Positions 43,584-51,993 of a DNA stretch of 64,000 nucleotides are shown piece after piece. Position 1 is the stretch's first letter; each line of letters opens with the position of its first letter. Made by a program: the position numbers and the translations under genes. Below the pieces are notes generated by a model that saw only the letters and a program-made list of their open reading frames with translations, was not told the DNA's origin and made no database searches. The stretch spans positions 1,054,001 to 1,118,000 of the forward strand of contig NZ_CP008896.1 in NCBI RefSeq assembly GCF_000730425.1, in the 5' to 3' direction. This DNA is from Pseudomonas fluorescens. GTDB taxonomy: Bacteria > Pseudomonadota > Gammaproteobacteria > Pseudomonadales > Pseudomonadaceae.

Positions 43584-43877
43584 AAGGAGCTGTTCCTATC
43601 GTTGGAATGGGCGTGCGGTACTCCGTTGCAGGAGTTACGCCAAGATTGAAAAGCCCAGCGGATCCTTGCGCTGAGGTGCCCCTGTGCACCTTGCGCATCT
43701 CCCTAAACCAGCAAACTGTTGGTTGACTGTTGGCTGGCGAACAGCGGCGAATCAAGGCGCACACGCCCTGCACTTTCTCGATTGCGATGAAACTGTTAGC
43801 GCCATTAGTGGGTTTTTCCATGTGCCAGGGACGCACACCATGGGCCGTAACCAGCCGCATCTCTTGAAGGAAGCACC

Positions 43878-44750
43878 ATGCGTAGAACCCCACCCCGGCG
43901 CCCGGCGAAAACGCTGGCCGTGACCCACCAGGACTTTTCCCAGACCAATATCGCCAACGGCTCGCATGTGGTGCGGCTGGGCGTGACCGACCTGTCCTTC
44001 CATCGCGCCACCGCCGCAGTGGTGGCGCTGGTCTTGCAGCGCATGGGCCTGACGGTGGAGCGGCAATATGCCCTGCACGAAGTGAATTTCGAGCGTCTGC
44101 GCGAAGGTTCGATCGACATGTTGGCCTCGGCCTGGCTGCCGTGCAGCCATGGGGTGTACCGGCAGGCCGTGACGGCCCGTGAACTTGGCCTGCATTACCA
44201 GCCCTACGCCATGTGGGGCGTACCCGACTATGTGAGCGAGGACGACGTGGCATCCATCGCCGACCTGCTCAAGCCCGAGGTTCGCGCGCGCATGCACCCG
44301 CTGATCCAGGGGATCGGGCTGGGCGCAGGGATTACCCGGTTTTCCTTGAGAATCATGGACGAGTACGGGTTGAACGACGCCGGCTATCAGTTTCGCACCG
44401 GCAGCCAGGACGATTGCGTTGAAGCCTTTGAAGCCCTCTATCGCCAAGGGCACTGGGGCATCGTGCCGTTGTGGCATCCGCAGTTCCTGCACCACCGTTA
44501 TCGCATCCGCGAACTGAAGGACCCCAAGGGCCTGCTCGGCAGTGTGGATCGGGCAGTGCTGCTGGCACGGGAGGATCGCCTGGCGTTGCTGACCGGCGCG
44601 CAGGTTCAGGTGCTGGATAACATCCGCCTGTCGAACCTGATCGTGGCCGAGCTGGATGATGCCTTCAATCGCGGTGAGCAGTCGGCGGATGAGGCGGCCA
44701 GGGAGTGGCTGGCGCGGCATCCGCACCTCTTGCGAACCTGGGGCTTGTAA
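43878..44750 (+). CDS. OpuAC/ProX-type glycine betaine-binding domain protein, orphan
   Basis: This 290-residue protein has the substrate-binding domain of glycine betaine/choline ABC systems: HVVRLGVTDLSFHRATAAVV, EGSIDMLASAWLPCSHGVYR and GHWGIVPLWHPQFLHHRYRI. There is no hydrophobic signal peptide (the N-terminus is MRRTPPRRPAKTLAVTHQDF) and no permease or ATPase nearby. It may be a cytoplasmic orphan or a protein with an unrecognised export signal. AAGGAAG precedes the ATG. The 294-base gap upstream holds no other gene. Confidence 0.75.
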   Translation: MRRTPPRRPAKTLAVTHQDFSQTNIANGSHVVRLGVTDLSFHRATAAVVALVLQRMGLTVERQYALHEVNFERLREGSIDMLASAWLPCSHGVYRQAVTARELGLHYQPYAMWGVPDYVSEDDVASIADLLKPEVRARMHPLIQGIGLGAGITRFSLRIMDEYGLNDAGYQFRTGSQDDCVEAFEALYRQGHWGIVPLWHPQFLHHRYRIRELKDPKGLLGSVDRAVLLAREDRLALLTGAQVQVLDNIRLSNLIVAELDDAFNRGEQSADEAAREWLARHPHLLRTWGL

Positions 44751-44767
44751 GCCGGACAAGGCCCACT

Positions 44768-44793
44768 GTAGGAGCCGGCAAGCCGGCGCCTAC
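44768..44793. repeat. Short REP hairpin
   Basis: GTAGGAGCCGGC-AA-GCCGGCGCCTAC is a compact, nearly perfect palindrome just after the OpuAC gene. It is a single short REP and could serve as a 3'-end hairpin. Confidence 0.8.
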
Positions 44794-44858
44794 AGCGCTT
44801 CGGCGCGTTGAGGATCGGTGCGAATCACAAGCGATTGGCAGCGCATTGACGGTCATGC

Positions 44859-45803
44859 TCAGTGCTGGATTACCGCTTTCAACACCGTCTTGAAGATCTC
44901 CAACTGTTCATCGCTGAATTGGCTGAAGACCTTGTCCTGTTGTTCACGGGCGATGGTCCACAGCGACTCCGTCTCATCGATACCCTTGGTGGTGAGTTTC
45001 ACCCGGTCCTGATCATCGCGTACCAACGCCTTGCGCTTGAGGTTGTTCACCGCCTCGTCAATCTCGCGCGCCGGCATTGCCACTTCGCGCTGCAACTCGG
45101 CCAGGCTCAGGCCGGCGTCGTTTTCCAGCACCATCAGCATCCGCGCTTCACTGGTGCGCAGGCCGGTGCACAGTTGGCGCGGTTGGTAACTGGCCTGATA
45201 GGCCCGCAGCGCCTGCGTCATCAGGTAGTAGAGGTTATGGCTCAGGCGCCCCTGGAAATGGCTGCTGGGGGGTTGGCCTTCCTCGCGCCGGGTCATGCGA
45301 GTGTGCGGCAATACCATGGAGTAAGCGCCCTGGTGATACAGCAAAGGCGAACGGCCGCAGTCCTCGAAAGCAACCACTTTGCCAATCATGATCCAGTGAT
45401 CCCCCCCATCCAGTTGCTGGTACTTCTCACACTCAAAGCGGGCCGAACAGTCAGCCAGCACCGGAGCCCCGCCCTCGCCGGCCTGGTACTCGACATCGGC
45501 AAACCGGTCCTCCCTGGGCCGGGCAAAGTTGTTGGACAGGTCGATCTGGTCAGCGGCCAGCACGTTCACCGCAAAGTGGCTGGCCGCCTCGAAGACTTCG
45601 TGGCTGGTCGAGCGCTTGTCGAGGCTCCACAGGATCAGCGGCGGATCCAGGGACACCGAGTTGAAGCTGTTGGCGGTCACGCCGACCTTGCGCCCCGCGG
45701 CATCAGCCGCCGTAACCACAGTGACCCCGGTGGCGAAATTGCCCAGGGCGCGGCGAAACGCGCGGGTATCGATTCCAGCAGCAGTTGTGTTTTCAGTAGA
45801 CAT
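44859..45803 (-). CDS. Flavin reductase fused to a MarR-type domain
   Basis: This 314-residue protein has an N-terminal FMN reductase domain (ALGNFATGVTVVTAADAAGR, NSFNSVSLDPPLILWSLDKR, HFAVNVLAADQ) and, from about residue 185, a MarR-like winged helix (LRTSEARMLMVLENDAGLSL, LKRKALVRDDQDRVKLTTKG). The fusion is that of the reductase C1 of two-component p-hydroxyphenylacetate hydroxylase, where the MarR domain senses the aromatic substrate. It supplies reduced flavin to the oxygenase encoded 63 bases upstream in the same direction. Confidence 0.88.
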   Translation of the reverse strand: MSTENTTAAGIDTRAFRRALGNFATGVTVVTAADAAGRKVGVTANSFNSVSLDPPLILWSLDKRSTSHEVFEAASHFAVNVLAADQIDLSNNFARPREDRFADVEYQAGEGGAPVLADCSARFECEKYQQLDGGDHWIMIGKVVAFEDCGRSPLLYHQGAYSMVLPHTRMTRREEGQPPSSHFQGRLSHNLYYLMTQALRAYQASYQPRQLCTGLRTSEARMLMVLENDAGLSLAELQREVAMPAREIDEAVNNLKRKALVRDDQDRVKLTTKGIDETESLWTIAREQQDKVFSQFSDEQLEIFKTVLKAVIQH

Positions 45804-45866
45804 GCAAGGCTCCCGGGCAGGCCAAGGGCCCTGCCCTGATTGTTCTTATAGGTACACAGTGGTGGG

Positions 45867-47036
45867 TCAGACCATCGCCGGGTCCGGCTCCAGGCCCATC
45901 AGTTCACGCCCCAGGATCTGTGCGCAAACGTCGTAGTCGGTATAGGCATGCGCCCCGGTGAGATGGGCGTCGCGGAACAGCCGTTGCAGCTCGTTGGTTT
46001 CAAACCAGGCGCCACCGCCCGCCGCCTCCATCAACCGATCCACCGCCTGGATACACATTTTGGTGGCGTAGCCCTGGTTGGTGCGCCAGAACGCCAGGGT
46101 GCCGCGGCTGGGGTATTCATGGCGCTCGCTGTGCTCGGCGATCTCGTCCCAGCTCTTTTCCAGCAAAGCCCGTGCTGCGGCCACCTGGTGGGTAGACTCG
46201 GCCAGGCGCATCAGCGCCGGCGTCGCCGCACCGACTGCCGCCCCGGTATAGGCCCGCACGCGGTTTTGGGTTTTTTCGCGGAACACATCCAGCATGCGCT
46301 CGGCGATCCCCAGGCTGACGGTGGAGAAGCCGCTGGCAAAATACGGACGGTACGGGGCGAAGAAAATCCTGCTGTCGGGGTACAGGCCAAAGCCTGCCGA
46401 CTTGCCTTCCATCATGTCCTTGGCCTTCTGGATGCGGTGCTCGGGCACGAAAGCCTGGTCGACGATCAAGGTCTTGCTGCCACTGCCGCGCATGCCCACG
46501 GCAAACCAGTCGTCACGGATCGCATAGTCGCTGCGCGGCAGCACGGCGAAGCAATAATCCTGGGTGCCTTGGGCGTTGTTGCGGCGAAAGCCCATGATCG
46601 CCCACTCGGCATGATCACAGCCCGAACTCCAGCCCATCTCGCCGCTGAAGGTCACGCCACCCGGCACTTCTTGGATGCGCCCGAATGGCGCGATGCTGCT
46701 GCTGGCGGTTGCATCGGGGTCCGTTCCCCAGACCTCGTCCTGCAGTTTTGCCGGGAACATAGCCATTTGATGGCTATGGGTGCACAGCAGGCTCATGGCC
46801 CATGCAGTGCTGGCACAGGAGCCGGCCAACAACGCGATGCACTGGGCAAACTGCGGCAGGGAAATTTCCATGCCGCCGTATTTTTTTGGCAAAAACGCGC
46901 GGTGCATGCCGATACCCTTGAGCAACGCGATGTTCTCGGCAGGCACACTACGATCTTGCTCGGCAGCGAAGGCATTGGCAGCAATGACGGGCAAGACAGA
47001 CTTGAGGTCTTCCAGCAGCGGATTTGGCTTTTTCAT
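45867..47036 (-). CDS. Two-component flavin monooxygenase, oxygenase component
   Basis: This 389-residue protein has the acyl-CoA-dehydrogenase fold used by group D flavin monooxygenases (HPAH C2, HsaA): LAGSCASTAWAMSLLCTHSH, FSGEMGWSSGCDHAEWAIMG, VGMRGSGSKTLIVDQAFVPE and the late RLFRDAHLTGAHAYTDYDV. It uses reduced flavin from the neighbouring reductase to hydroxylate an aromatic or related substrate. No ring-cleavage genes adjoin, so the substrate is open. ATG 47036 follows an AAAGAGA site and an AATAATAA motif; a longer frame from 47093 lacks a ribosome binding site. Confidence 0.85.
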   Translation of the reverse strand: MKKPNPLLEDLKSVLPVIAANAFAAEQDRSVPAENIALLKGIGMHRAFLPKKYGGMEISLPQFAQCIALLAGSCASTAWAMSLLCTHSHQMAMFPAKLQDEVWGTDPDATASSSIAPFGRIQEVPGGVTFSGEMGWSSGCDHAEWAIMGFRRNNAQGTQDYCFAVLPRSDYAIRDDWFAVGMRGSGSKTLIVDQAFVPEHRIQKAKDMMEGKSAGFGLYPDSRIFFAPYRPYFASGFSTVSLGIAERMLDVFREKTQNRVRAYTGAAVGAATPALMRLAESTHQVAAARALLEKSWDEIAEHSERHEYPSRGTLAFWRTNQGYATKMCIQAVDRLMEAAGGGAWFETNELQRLFRDAHLTGAHAYTDYDVCAQILGRELMGLEPDPAMV

Positions 47037-47047
47037 GGGTAGTCTCT

Positions 47048-47055
47048 TTATTATT
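47048..47055 (-). promoter_or_regulatory. Hfq/Crc-type motif before the flavin monooxygenase
   Basis: On the minus strand this reads AATAATAA, an exact AANAANAA match, 12-19 bases before the ATG at 47036 and overlapping the ribosome binding site region. Confidence 0.5.
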
Positions 47056-47208
47056 GGATATCCCCATTCCTGGCCTGCCTGCGCCCTGCTCACTCGACAG
47101 CAGGCTTAAAACAACCGGGAACGTTCGTAACGACGCGACCAGTATGTGGCGCTTGGTCGCAGCGCAAAATGCACGTTCCAGATGGAAGATTGTACTTTTC
47201 ATGGCCTG

Positions 47209-47240
47209 TAAAAAAGCCGCCGCAGAAACTGCGACGGCTC
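47209..47240 (-). terminator. Intrinsic terminator downstream of xenA
   Basis: AGCCGTCGCAG-TTT-CTGCGGCGGCT followed by a T run on the minus strand is a strong Rho-independent terminator about 100 bases after the xenA stop. It ends the leftward xenA transcript before the monooxygenase gene. Confidence 0.88.
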
Positions 47241-47259
47241 AGTAGAGACACAGCCCTGT

Positions 47260-47281
47260 GTAGGAGCTGGCTTGCCAGCGA
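47260..47281. repeat. Single REP element
   Basis: GTAGGAGCTGGCTTGCCAGC is one REP unit without an inverse partner, between the xenA stop and its terminator. Confidence 0.75.
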
Positions 47282-47337
47282 AAAACCCTCAGGCACCGTA
47301 TTCATCCAGGTACCCAGCGTTATCGTTTCCTACAGGG

Positions 47338-48429
47338 TTAGCGATAGCGCTCAAGCCAATGCGCGTAAGGCGCCGGCAAGGTCCAGGAGGCTTTGTCCAC
47401 CCCCAGTTCCTTGGCCGCAAAATACGCCCAGTGTGGGTCGGCCAGGTGTGCACGGCCCACCGACACCAGGTCCAGATGACCCGCCTGCAATGCCTCTTCG
47501 GCCAATTGCGGCGTGCCGAAACCCCAGGCCGAAGTGACCGGCAGACCCGCCTCGCGACGTACACGCTCGGCAATCGGCCCCATGAACGCCGGGCCCCACG
47601 GAATGTTGGTATCAGGAATAGTGAAGCCGACACTGACGCTCAACAAATCCAGGCCACCCTCCTTGAAGCGGCGAGCCAGTTCGATGGACTCTTGCAGGGT
47701 CTGTTCGTCGCGCCCGTCATATTCGATAACGCCAAAACGCGCGGTCAACGGCAGGTTTTGCGGCCAGACCTCACGCACGGCAGCGAGGGTTTCCAGCATG
47801 AAACGGCTGCGGTTGTCGAAACTACCGCCGTAGGCATCAGTGCGCTGGTTGGCGTGCTCGGAGAAAAAGCTCTGGCCCAGATAACCGTGGGCAAAATGCA
47901 GCTCGATCCACTCAAAGCCAGCGTCGCGGGCACGGCGCGCGGCATCGACGAAGTCCTGCTGAACCCGGGCGATATCTTCCAGGGTCATGGCCTGGGGCAC
48001 TTTCGGCAGGTTCGCGCCAAACGCGATCGCCGAGGGTGCGAGGGTTTGCCAGCCACGGGCGTCGCCCGCGGGGATATGGTCGTCACCTTCCCAAGGACGG
48101 TTGGCGCTGGCCTTGCGCCCGGCGTGGGCGATCTGGATGCCGGGCACCGAGCCTGCTGCCTTGATCGCTTGCACCATGGGCACGAAGGCTTGCGCATGGG
48201 CATCGCTCCAGATGCCGGTGCAACCTGGGGTGATGCGGCCTTCAGGGGCCACGGCGGTCGCCTCGACCACCACCAGGCCGGCGCCACCGCGGGCCAGGCC
48301 GGCAAGGTGAACGTGATGCCAGTCGTTGACCATGCCGTCTTCGGCCATGTATTGGCACATCGGCGGAACGGCGATGCGATTGCGCAACGTAACGTCTTTG
48401 AGTGTGAAGGGTTCGAACAATGCAGCCAT
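47338..48429 (-). CDS. xenA: NADH:flavin oxidoreductase, xenobiotic reductase A type
   Basis: This 363-residue Old Yellow Enzyme homologue has the same length as Pseudomonas XenA and the class marks: Cys25 in PPMCQYMAEDG, ELHFAHGYLGQSFFSEHANQ with the substrate-binding His pair, and the FMN phosphate loop region SAWGFGTPQLAEEAL. It reduces activated C=C bonds and nitro compounds with NADPH or NADH. ATG 48429 gives the conserved start MAALFEPFTLKDV; the open frame upstream to 48525 runs into the operator. It is divergent from an ArsR gene that shares a palindromic operator. Confidence 0.94.
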   Translation of the reverse strand: MAALFEPFTLKDVTLRNRIAVPPMCQYMAEDGMVNDWHHVHLAGLARGGAGLVVVEATAVAPEGRITPGCTGIWSDAHAQAFVPMVQAIKAAGSVPGIQIAHAGRKASANRPWEGDDHIPAGDARGWQTLAPSAIAFGANLPKVPQAMTLEDIARVQQDFVDAARRARDAGFEWIELHFAHGYLGQSFFSEHANQRTDAYGGSFDNRSRFMLETLAAVREVWPQNLPLTARFGVIEYDGRDEQTLQESIELARRFKEGGLDLLSVSVGFTIPDTNIPWGPAFMGPIAERVRREAGLPVTSAWGFGTPQLAEEALQAGHLDLVSVGRAHLADPHWAYFAAKELGVDKASWTLPAPYAHWLERYR

Positions 48430-48465
48430 GGGAATGCTCCTGAAACGAGGGGAACGTATGATTCG

Positions 48466-48489
48466 ATAGTTCGATCTTAATCGAACTAT
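48466..48489. promoter_or_regulatory. ArsR-type operator between xenA and arsR-like gene
   Basis: ATAGTTCGAT-N4-ATCGAACTAT is a perfect 10-4-10 inverted repeat in the 94-base gap between the two divergent genes. Its size and symmetry fit a dimeric ArsR/SmtB repressor controlling both genes. Confidence 0.78.
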
Positions 48490-48523
48490 GGTAATAAAAG
48501 CCAGCCCTGTTATCATTCGACTC

Positions 48524-48823
48524 ATGCGAGCCTTTAAACACCCCTCCTCTGAAGAATTGACCCTCGAACGTTTGCTCTATGCATTGAGCGACCCTGTGCG
48601 CCTGGACATCGTGCGCTGCCTGGCCGAGGTGGAAGAAGCCAGTTGTGGCGAGCTCGATGGCGGACGCCCCAAGTCCAGCATGTCCCACCACTTCCGGGTT
48701 TTGCGTGATGCCGGGCTGGTGCATACGCGCAGCGTTGGCACCACCCATATGAACTCGTTGCGGGCCGATGTGTTGGAGTCACGGTTCCCTGGGTTGCTTG
48801 CGAGCATTCTTGCCCAACAATGA
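48524..48823 (+). CDS. ArsR-family regulator (likely represses xenA)
   Basis: This 99-residue winged-helix protein reads LTLERLLYALSDPVRLDIVR, CGELDGGRPKSSMSHHFRVL and RDAGLVHTRSVGTTHMNSLR. The metal-binding Cys motif ELCVCD of classical ArsR is missing, so it probably senses an organic electrophile or redox signal and not arsenite. ATG 48524 gives the usual N-terminus MRAFKHPSSEELT; no ribosome binding site is visible and an in-frame ATG at 48488 lies in the operator. Confidence 0.88.
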   Translation: MRAFKHPSSEELTLERLLYALSDPVRLDIVRCLAEVEEASCGELDGGRPKSSMSHHFRVLRDAGLVHTRSVGTTHMNSLRADVLESRFPGLLASILAQQ

Positions 48824-48850
48824 GCCCCTACATTTGACTGAAGGGTCGCG

Positions 48851-49696
48851 TCAGTAGAAATACGCCAGGCGAAACTGCAGCGAGTTATCGATCTTCACCC
48901 CTTCGCGCACCGACGTATCACGCATCAGCTGCCCCAGCACCTGCACCTGCTTGCCCAGCATCGTGGCCACGGTAAAGCCCAGGGTGCCATTGCTGCGGCG
49001 GGTGGCCAGGGTTTCATGGTCCAGCGTCTCGCGTGCGCCCCAGTTGTGGCGATAGGAGAGCGCCGCATACGTCTGGGGGGTGAAGTTGTAGCGCAGGTGG
49101 TTGTGCAATTGCAGCAGCGGGTCTTTTTTGGCGTCGGTGGCGCGCTGTTGGCCGTAGAACTCAGTCTCGGCAATCACATCCCAGGTGATTTTGTCGGTCA
49201 ACCCCTTGATGTAGCCCACCTGGAAATCCAGGGCCCAGCGATTGTTGCTCAGGGCAAACCCCTGGTTCTTGTCATGGCCGGTGGGCGCGGTGACAAACAT
49301 TGACCAGCCCAGATGCTCGTTGTTGGCCAGATCCGCGAGGGTCCACACAGTGCCACCAAACGTAATGTCACCCAGCCCCGAGTGTTTGCTGTCGCTGGCG
49401 CCGGTCTTCTGGTAGCCGAAGGGTATGACGATCTGCGGGTCCCAAGTCAGGCCGGTATTGAGGAACTCGGTGAAGTGGATCAGGCGCAACACCCCAACGC
49501 TCATGTCCAGGTCCAGGTTGTCGGCGACTTTCTTGCCGCCGGAGTAAACCTTGTCGCCCCGCGGATTCTGCTGGTACAGCACCACTACATCGGTGCCCTG
49601 GGGCAAGGCCGTGTAGTCGCCGGGGTCCGGCTTGACGTCGGCCCGGGCCAACGCAATCAAGCTGAGCAAAAGGGCCAGGATGCTAAGTGTCTTCAT
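48851..49696 (-). CDS. Outer-membrane channel, MetA-pathway-of-phenol-degradation family
   Basis: This 281-residue protein has a signal peptide (MKTLSILALLLSLIALARA) and a beta-barrel with alternating aromatic strands ending in FRLAYFY, typical for an outer-membrane protein of the phenol-degradation MetA/transporter family (PF13557 type): LTWDPQIVIPFGYQKTGASD and LGDITFGGTVWTLAD. It lies 84 bases after the PQQ alcohol dehydrogenase gene and probably admits the same hydrophobic substrate. Its leader has an AACAATAA motif like that of the dehydrogenase. Confidence 0.83.
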   Translation of the reverse strand: MKTLSILALLLSLIALARADVKPDPGDYTALPQGTDVVVLYQQNPRGDKVYSGGKKVADNLDLDMSVGVLRLIHFTEFLNTGLTWDPQIVIPFGYQKTGASDSKHSGLGDITFGGTVWTLADLANNEHLGWSMFVTAPTGHDKNQGFALSNNRWALDFQVGYIKGLTDKITWDVIAETEFYGQQRATDAKKDPLLQLHNHLRYNFTPQTYAALSYRHNWGARETLDHETLATRRSNGTLGFTVATMLGKQVQVLGQLMRDTSVREGVKIDNSLQFRLAYFY

Positions 49697-49707
49697 GGCA
49701 GGTACCG

Positions 49708-49715
49708 TTATTGTT
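49708..49715 (-). promoter_or_regulatory. Hfq/Crc-type motif before the outer-membrane channel gene
   Basis: Minus-strand AACAATAA lies 12-19 bases before the ATG at 49696, an exact AANAANAA match. Confidence 0.55.
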
Positions 49716-49780
49716 ATGGGAGGCAACACTTGGCCATGACGGCGCTGAAAAGCGTCGCCCGGCACAGTGACAAGGTGGGA

Positions 49781-51880
49781 TCAGTGAACGGCGTTGAGAT
49801 CGGCGTGCAGATCCTGGGTACGCTTGACCAGGTATTGGCGCAGCAACTCCATGTCTTCGCGCGGCAGAATGTCGGAGAAGTTCGGCATGCCCTTATTGAT
49901 CAGCGCCCCGCTGACAAAGGCGGGAAAGGCCGCGTGTTTGTTGTCATCCAGATAGCGCAGGTCCGGCACTACCCCGCCGCTGATGGCGTTCAGGCCATGG
50001 CAGCCGGCGCACAGGCCATTGAACATGTCACGCGCCTGGAGCAGTTGCTTGGGCGTCGCCGTGAGTACCTGGCGGGTCGTCGGCAGTACCGGCGCGGCCT
50101 TGGGCGGTGGCAACTCGCCTGTGGCACCGAGCTTGAAGGCAATCACTCGCGATTCGGCCCGCACTTTGCCCTTGTTGGTCAGAGGTCCGGTCAACAGCGG
50201 CAGGATCCCGCCCCAACCCACCGAAAACGCCACGTACTGCTCGCCATTGACCGTATAAGTGACCGGCCCCGCCATTACCCCGGAATTGGCCCGGTGCGCC
50301 CACAGTGGCTTGCCGGTGTCGGCACGATAGGCCACCACTCGCCCGTCGGCAGTGCCCTGGAACACCAGGTTGCCGGCCGTGGCGAGGGTGCCGCCGTTGC
50401 CCGCGCTGACGTAGGGTTGTTTCCAGGCGGCTTGCTGCTTGACCGGGTCCCAGGCGATCAACTCACCGCTCCAGGCATCACGGATCTGCTTGAGGGCTTT
50501 CGGGTCTTCCGGCAGGTCCGGCACATCCAGGCCGAAGTTGACCACCGATTTGTTTCCCGGGAACTGCGGGGCCTTGGCCGCCTTCAACTCGGCCAGGGTG
50601 TATTGCGCCGGGATGTACACGTAGCCGGTCTTCGGGCTGTAGGACATGGGGTGCCAGTTATGCCCGCCAAGAAAGCTGGGCTGGACCACCTTCGGTGCTT
50701 TGGAATAATCCGCCGCGCCGGTGAGGATCGGTCGCCCGGTCTGCAGGTCGATGCCACTGGCCCAGTTCACCGGGACGAAGTTGTTCGCCGACAACAATTT
50801 GCCGTTGCTGCGATCCAGCACATAGAAAAAGCCGTTTTTCGGCGCCTGCATGAGCACCTTGCGCACACTGCCGTCAATCTTGATATCGGCGAGGATCATC
50901 GGTTGGGTTGCGGTGAAGTCCCACTGGTCCTGCGGCGTGACCTGGTAGTGCCAGACGTACTCACCAGTGTCCGGGCGTAGCGCCAGGATCGATGACACAT
51001 ACAGGTTGTCGCCCTTGCCGTTGCTGCGCAACCGATAGTTCCACGGCGAACCATTACCGGTGCCCACGTAGAGCAGGTCCAGTTGTGGGTCATAAGCCAT
51101 GGAGTCCCACACGGTGCCACCGCCGCCCCACTTGACCCAGCCATCGCCATCCCAGGTTTTCATGGCGTTGGCCATCGCGGCATTCTCCACAGGCAGCTTG
51201 GGATCGCCCGGCACGGTGTAGAAGCGCCATACTTGCTTGCCACTATCGGCGTCATAGGCCGTGACGTAGCCACGCACGCCGAATTCGGCACCGCCGTTGC
51301 CGATCAGGACCTTGCCCTTGACGATGCGCGGCGCGCCGGTGATGGAGTAGCTTTTACTGCGATCAATGATGGTGTCGACGCTCCACACCGGCTGGCCACT
51401 GCCCGCATCCAGCGCAATCAAGCGCCCATCGAAACTGCCCACATAGACTTTGCCCTGCCACACGGCCACGCCGCGGTTGACCGGGCCGCAGCAGCCCTGG
51501 CTGAGGTTTTCGGCGGGCACTTTCGGATCGTATTTCCACAGCAACTCGCCGGTGGCCGCATTGATCGCATAGACGAGGCTGAAGGCACCTGTGGTGTACA
51601 TCACCCCATCGACCACCAGCGGCGTGGCTTCGGTGCCGCTGTCGATATCCAGCTTGGTGGTCCAGGCCATGCCCAACTGCCCGACGTTGTCGGCATTCAC
51701 CCTGTCCAGTGGGCTATAGCGCTGCTCATCGTAGGTGCGGCCGTGGCTCATCCAGTTACCAGGCTCACGGTCGGCGGCGATGATACGCGCCCCATCGACC
51801 TGGGCCGGCCCGGCCAAGGCGAGCGAAGTGCACGCGGCCATCAGCAAAGGCGTGCCCAACAGCAGGCTCCGTGTATTCAT
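49781..51880 (-). CDS. PQQ-dependent quinohemoprotein alcohol dehydrogenase
   Basis: This 699-residue periplasmic enzyme has a signal peptide (TPLLMAACTSLALAG), an eight-bladed PQQ propeller with the vicinal disulfide in SQGCCGPVNRG above the cofactor, tryptophan docking repeats (GELLWKYDP, GKQVWRFYT, GEYVWHYQV) and a C-terminal cytochrome c domain with CAGCH at about residues 624-628 and the Met ligand in NKGMPNFSDIL. It oxidises alcohols or aldehydes and passes electrons to the respiratory chain. Substrate is unknown; related enzymes act on vanillyl, tetrahydrofurfuryl or polyvinyl alcohols. No PQQ synthesis genes are in the window. Confidence 0.92.
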   Translation of the reverse strand: MNTRSLLLGTPLLMAACTSLALAGPAQVDGARIIAADREPGNWMSHGRTYDEQRYSPLDRVNADNVGQLGMAWTTKLDIDSGTEATPLVVDGVMYTTGAFSLVYAINAATGELLWKYDPKVPAENLSQGCCGPVNRGVAVWQGKVYVGSFDGRLIALDAGSGQPVWSVDTIIDRSKSYSITGAPRIVKGKVLIGNGGAEFGVRGYVTAYDADSGKQVWRFYTVPGDPKLPVENAAMANAMKTWDGDGWVKWGGGGTVWDSMAYDPQLDLLYVGTGNGSPWNYRLRSNGKGDNLYVSSILALRPDTGEYVWHYQVTPQDQWDFTATQPMILADIKIDGSVRKVLMQAPKNGFFYVLDRSNGKLLSANNFVPVNWASGIDLQTGRPILTGAADYSKAPKVVQPSFLGGHNWHPMSYSPKTGYVYIPAQYTLAELKAAKAPQFPGNKSVVNFGLDVPDLPEDPKALKQIRDAWSGELIAWDPVKQQAAWKQPYVSAGNGGTLATAGNLVFQGTADGRVVAYRADTGKPLWAHRANSGVMAGPVTYTVNGEQYVAFSVGWGGILPLLTGPLTNKGKVRAESRVIAFKLGATGELPPPKAAPVLPTTRQVLTATPKQLLQARDMFNGLCAGCHGLNAISGGVVPDLRYLDDNKHAAFPAFVSGALINKGMPNFSDILPREDMELLRQYLVKRTQDLHADLNAVH

Positions 51881-51882
51881 TG

Positions 51883-51890
51883 TTATTGTT
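51883..51890 (-). promoter_or_regulatory. Hfq/Crc-type motif at the PQQ dehydrogenase start
   Basis: Minus-strand AACAATAA lies between the GGAG ribosome binding site (51891-51894) and the ATG at 51880, so bound Hfq/Crc would block initiation directly. This is the best placed copy in the window. Confidence 0.6.
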
Positions 51891-51993
51891 CTCCAACATT
51901 AATCGGCTCTGGCCACTCTATTAGAGGGCCTGCCATGCCTGGCCACTTGACTGAGGCTGCCAAAGCGCTTGGCATTCCCTGCCAGGCTGCTGC

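Larger units (their letters stand above)
47037..47337. other. Intergenic region between xenA and the flavin monooxygenase
   Basis: This 301-base gap holds, from right to left, a single REP, the intrinsic terminator of the xenA transcript and the leader of the monooxygenase gene with its AATAATAA motif. No small ORF with a ribosome binding site was found. Confidence 0.6.
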
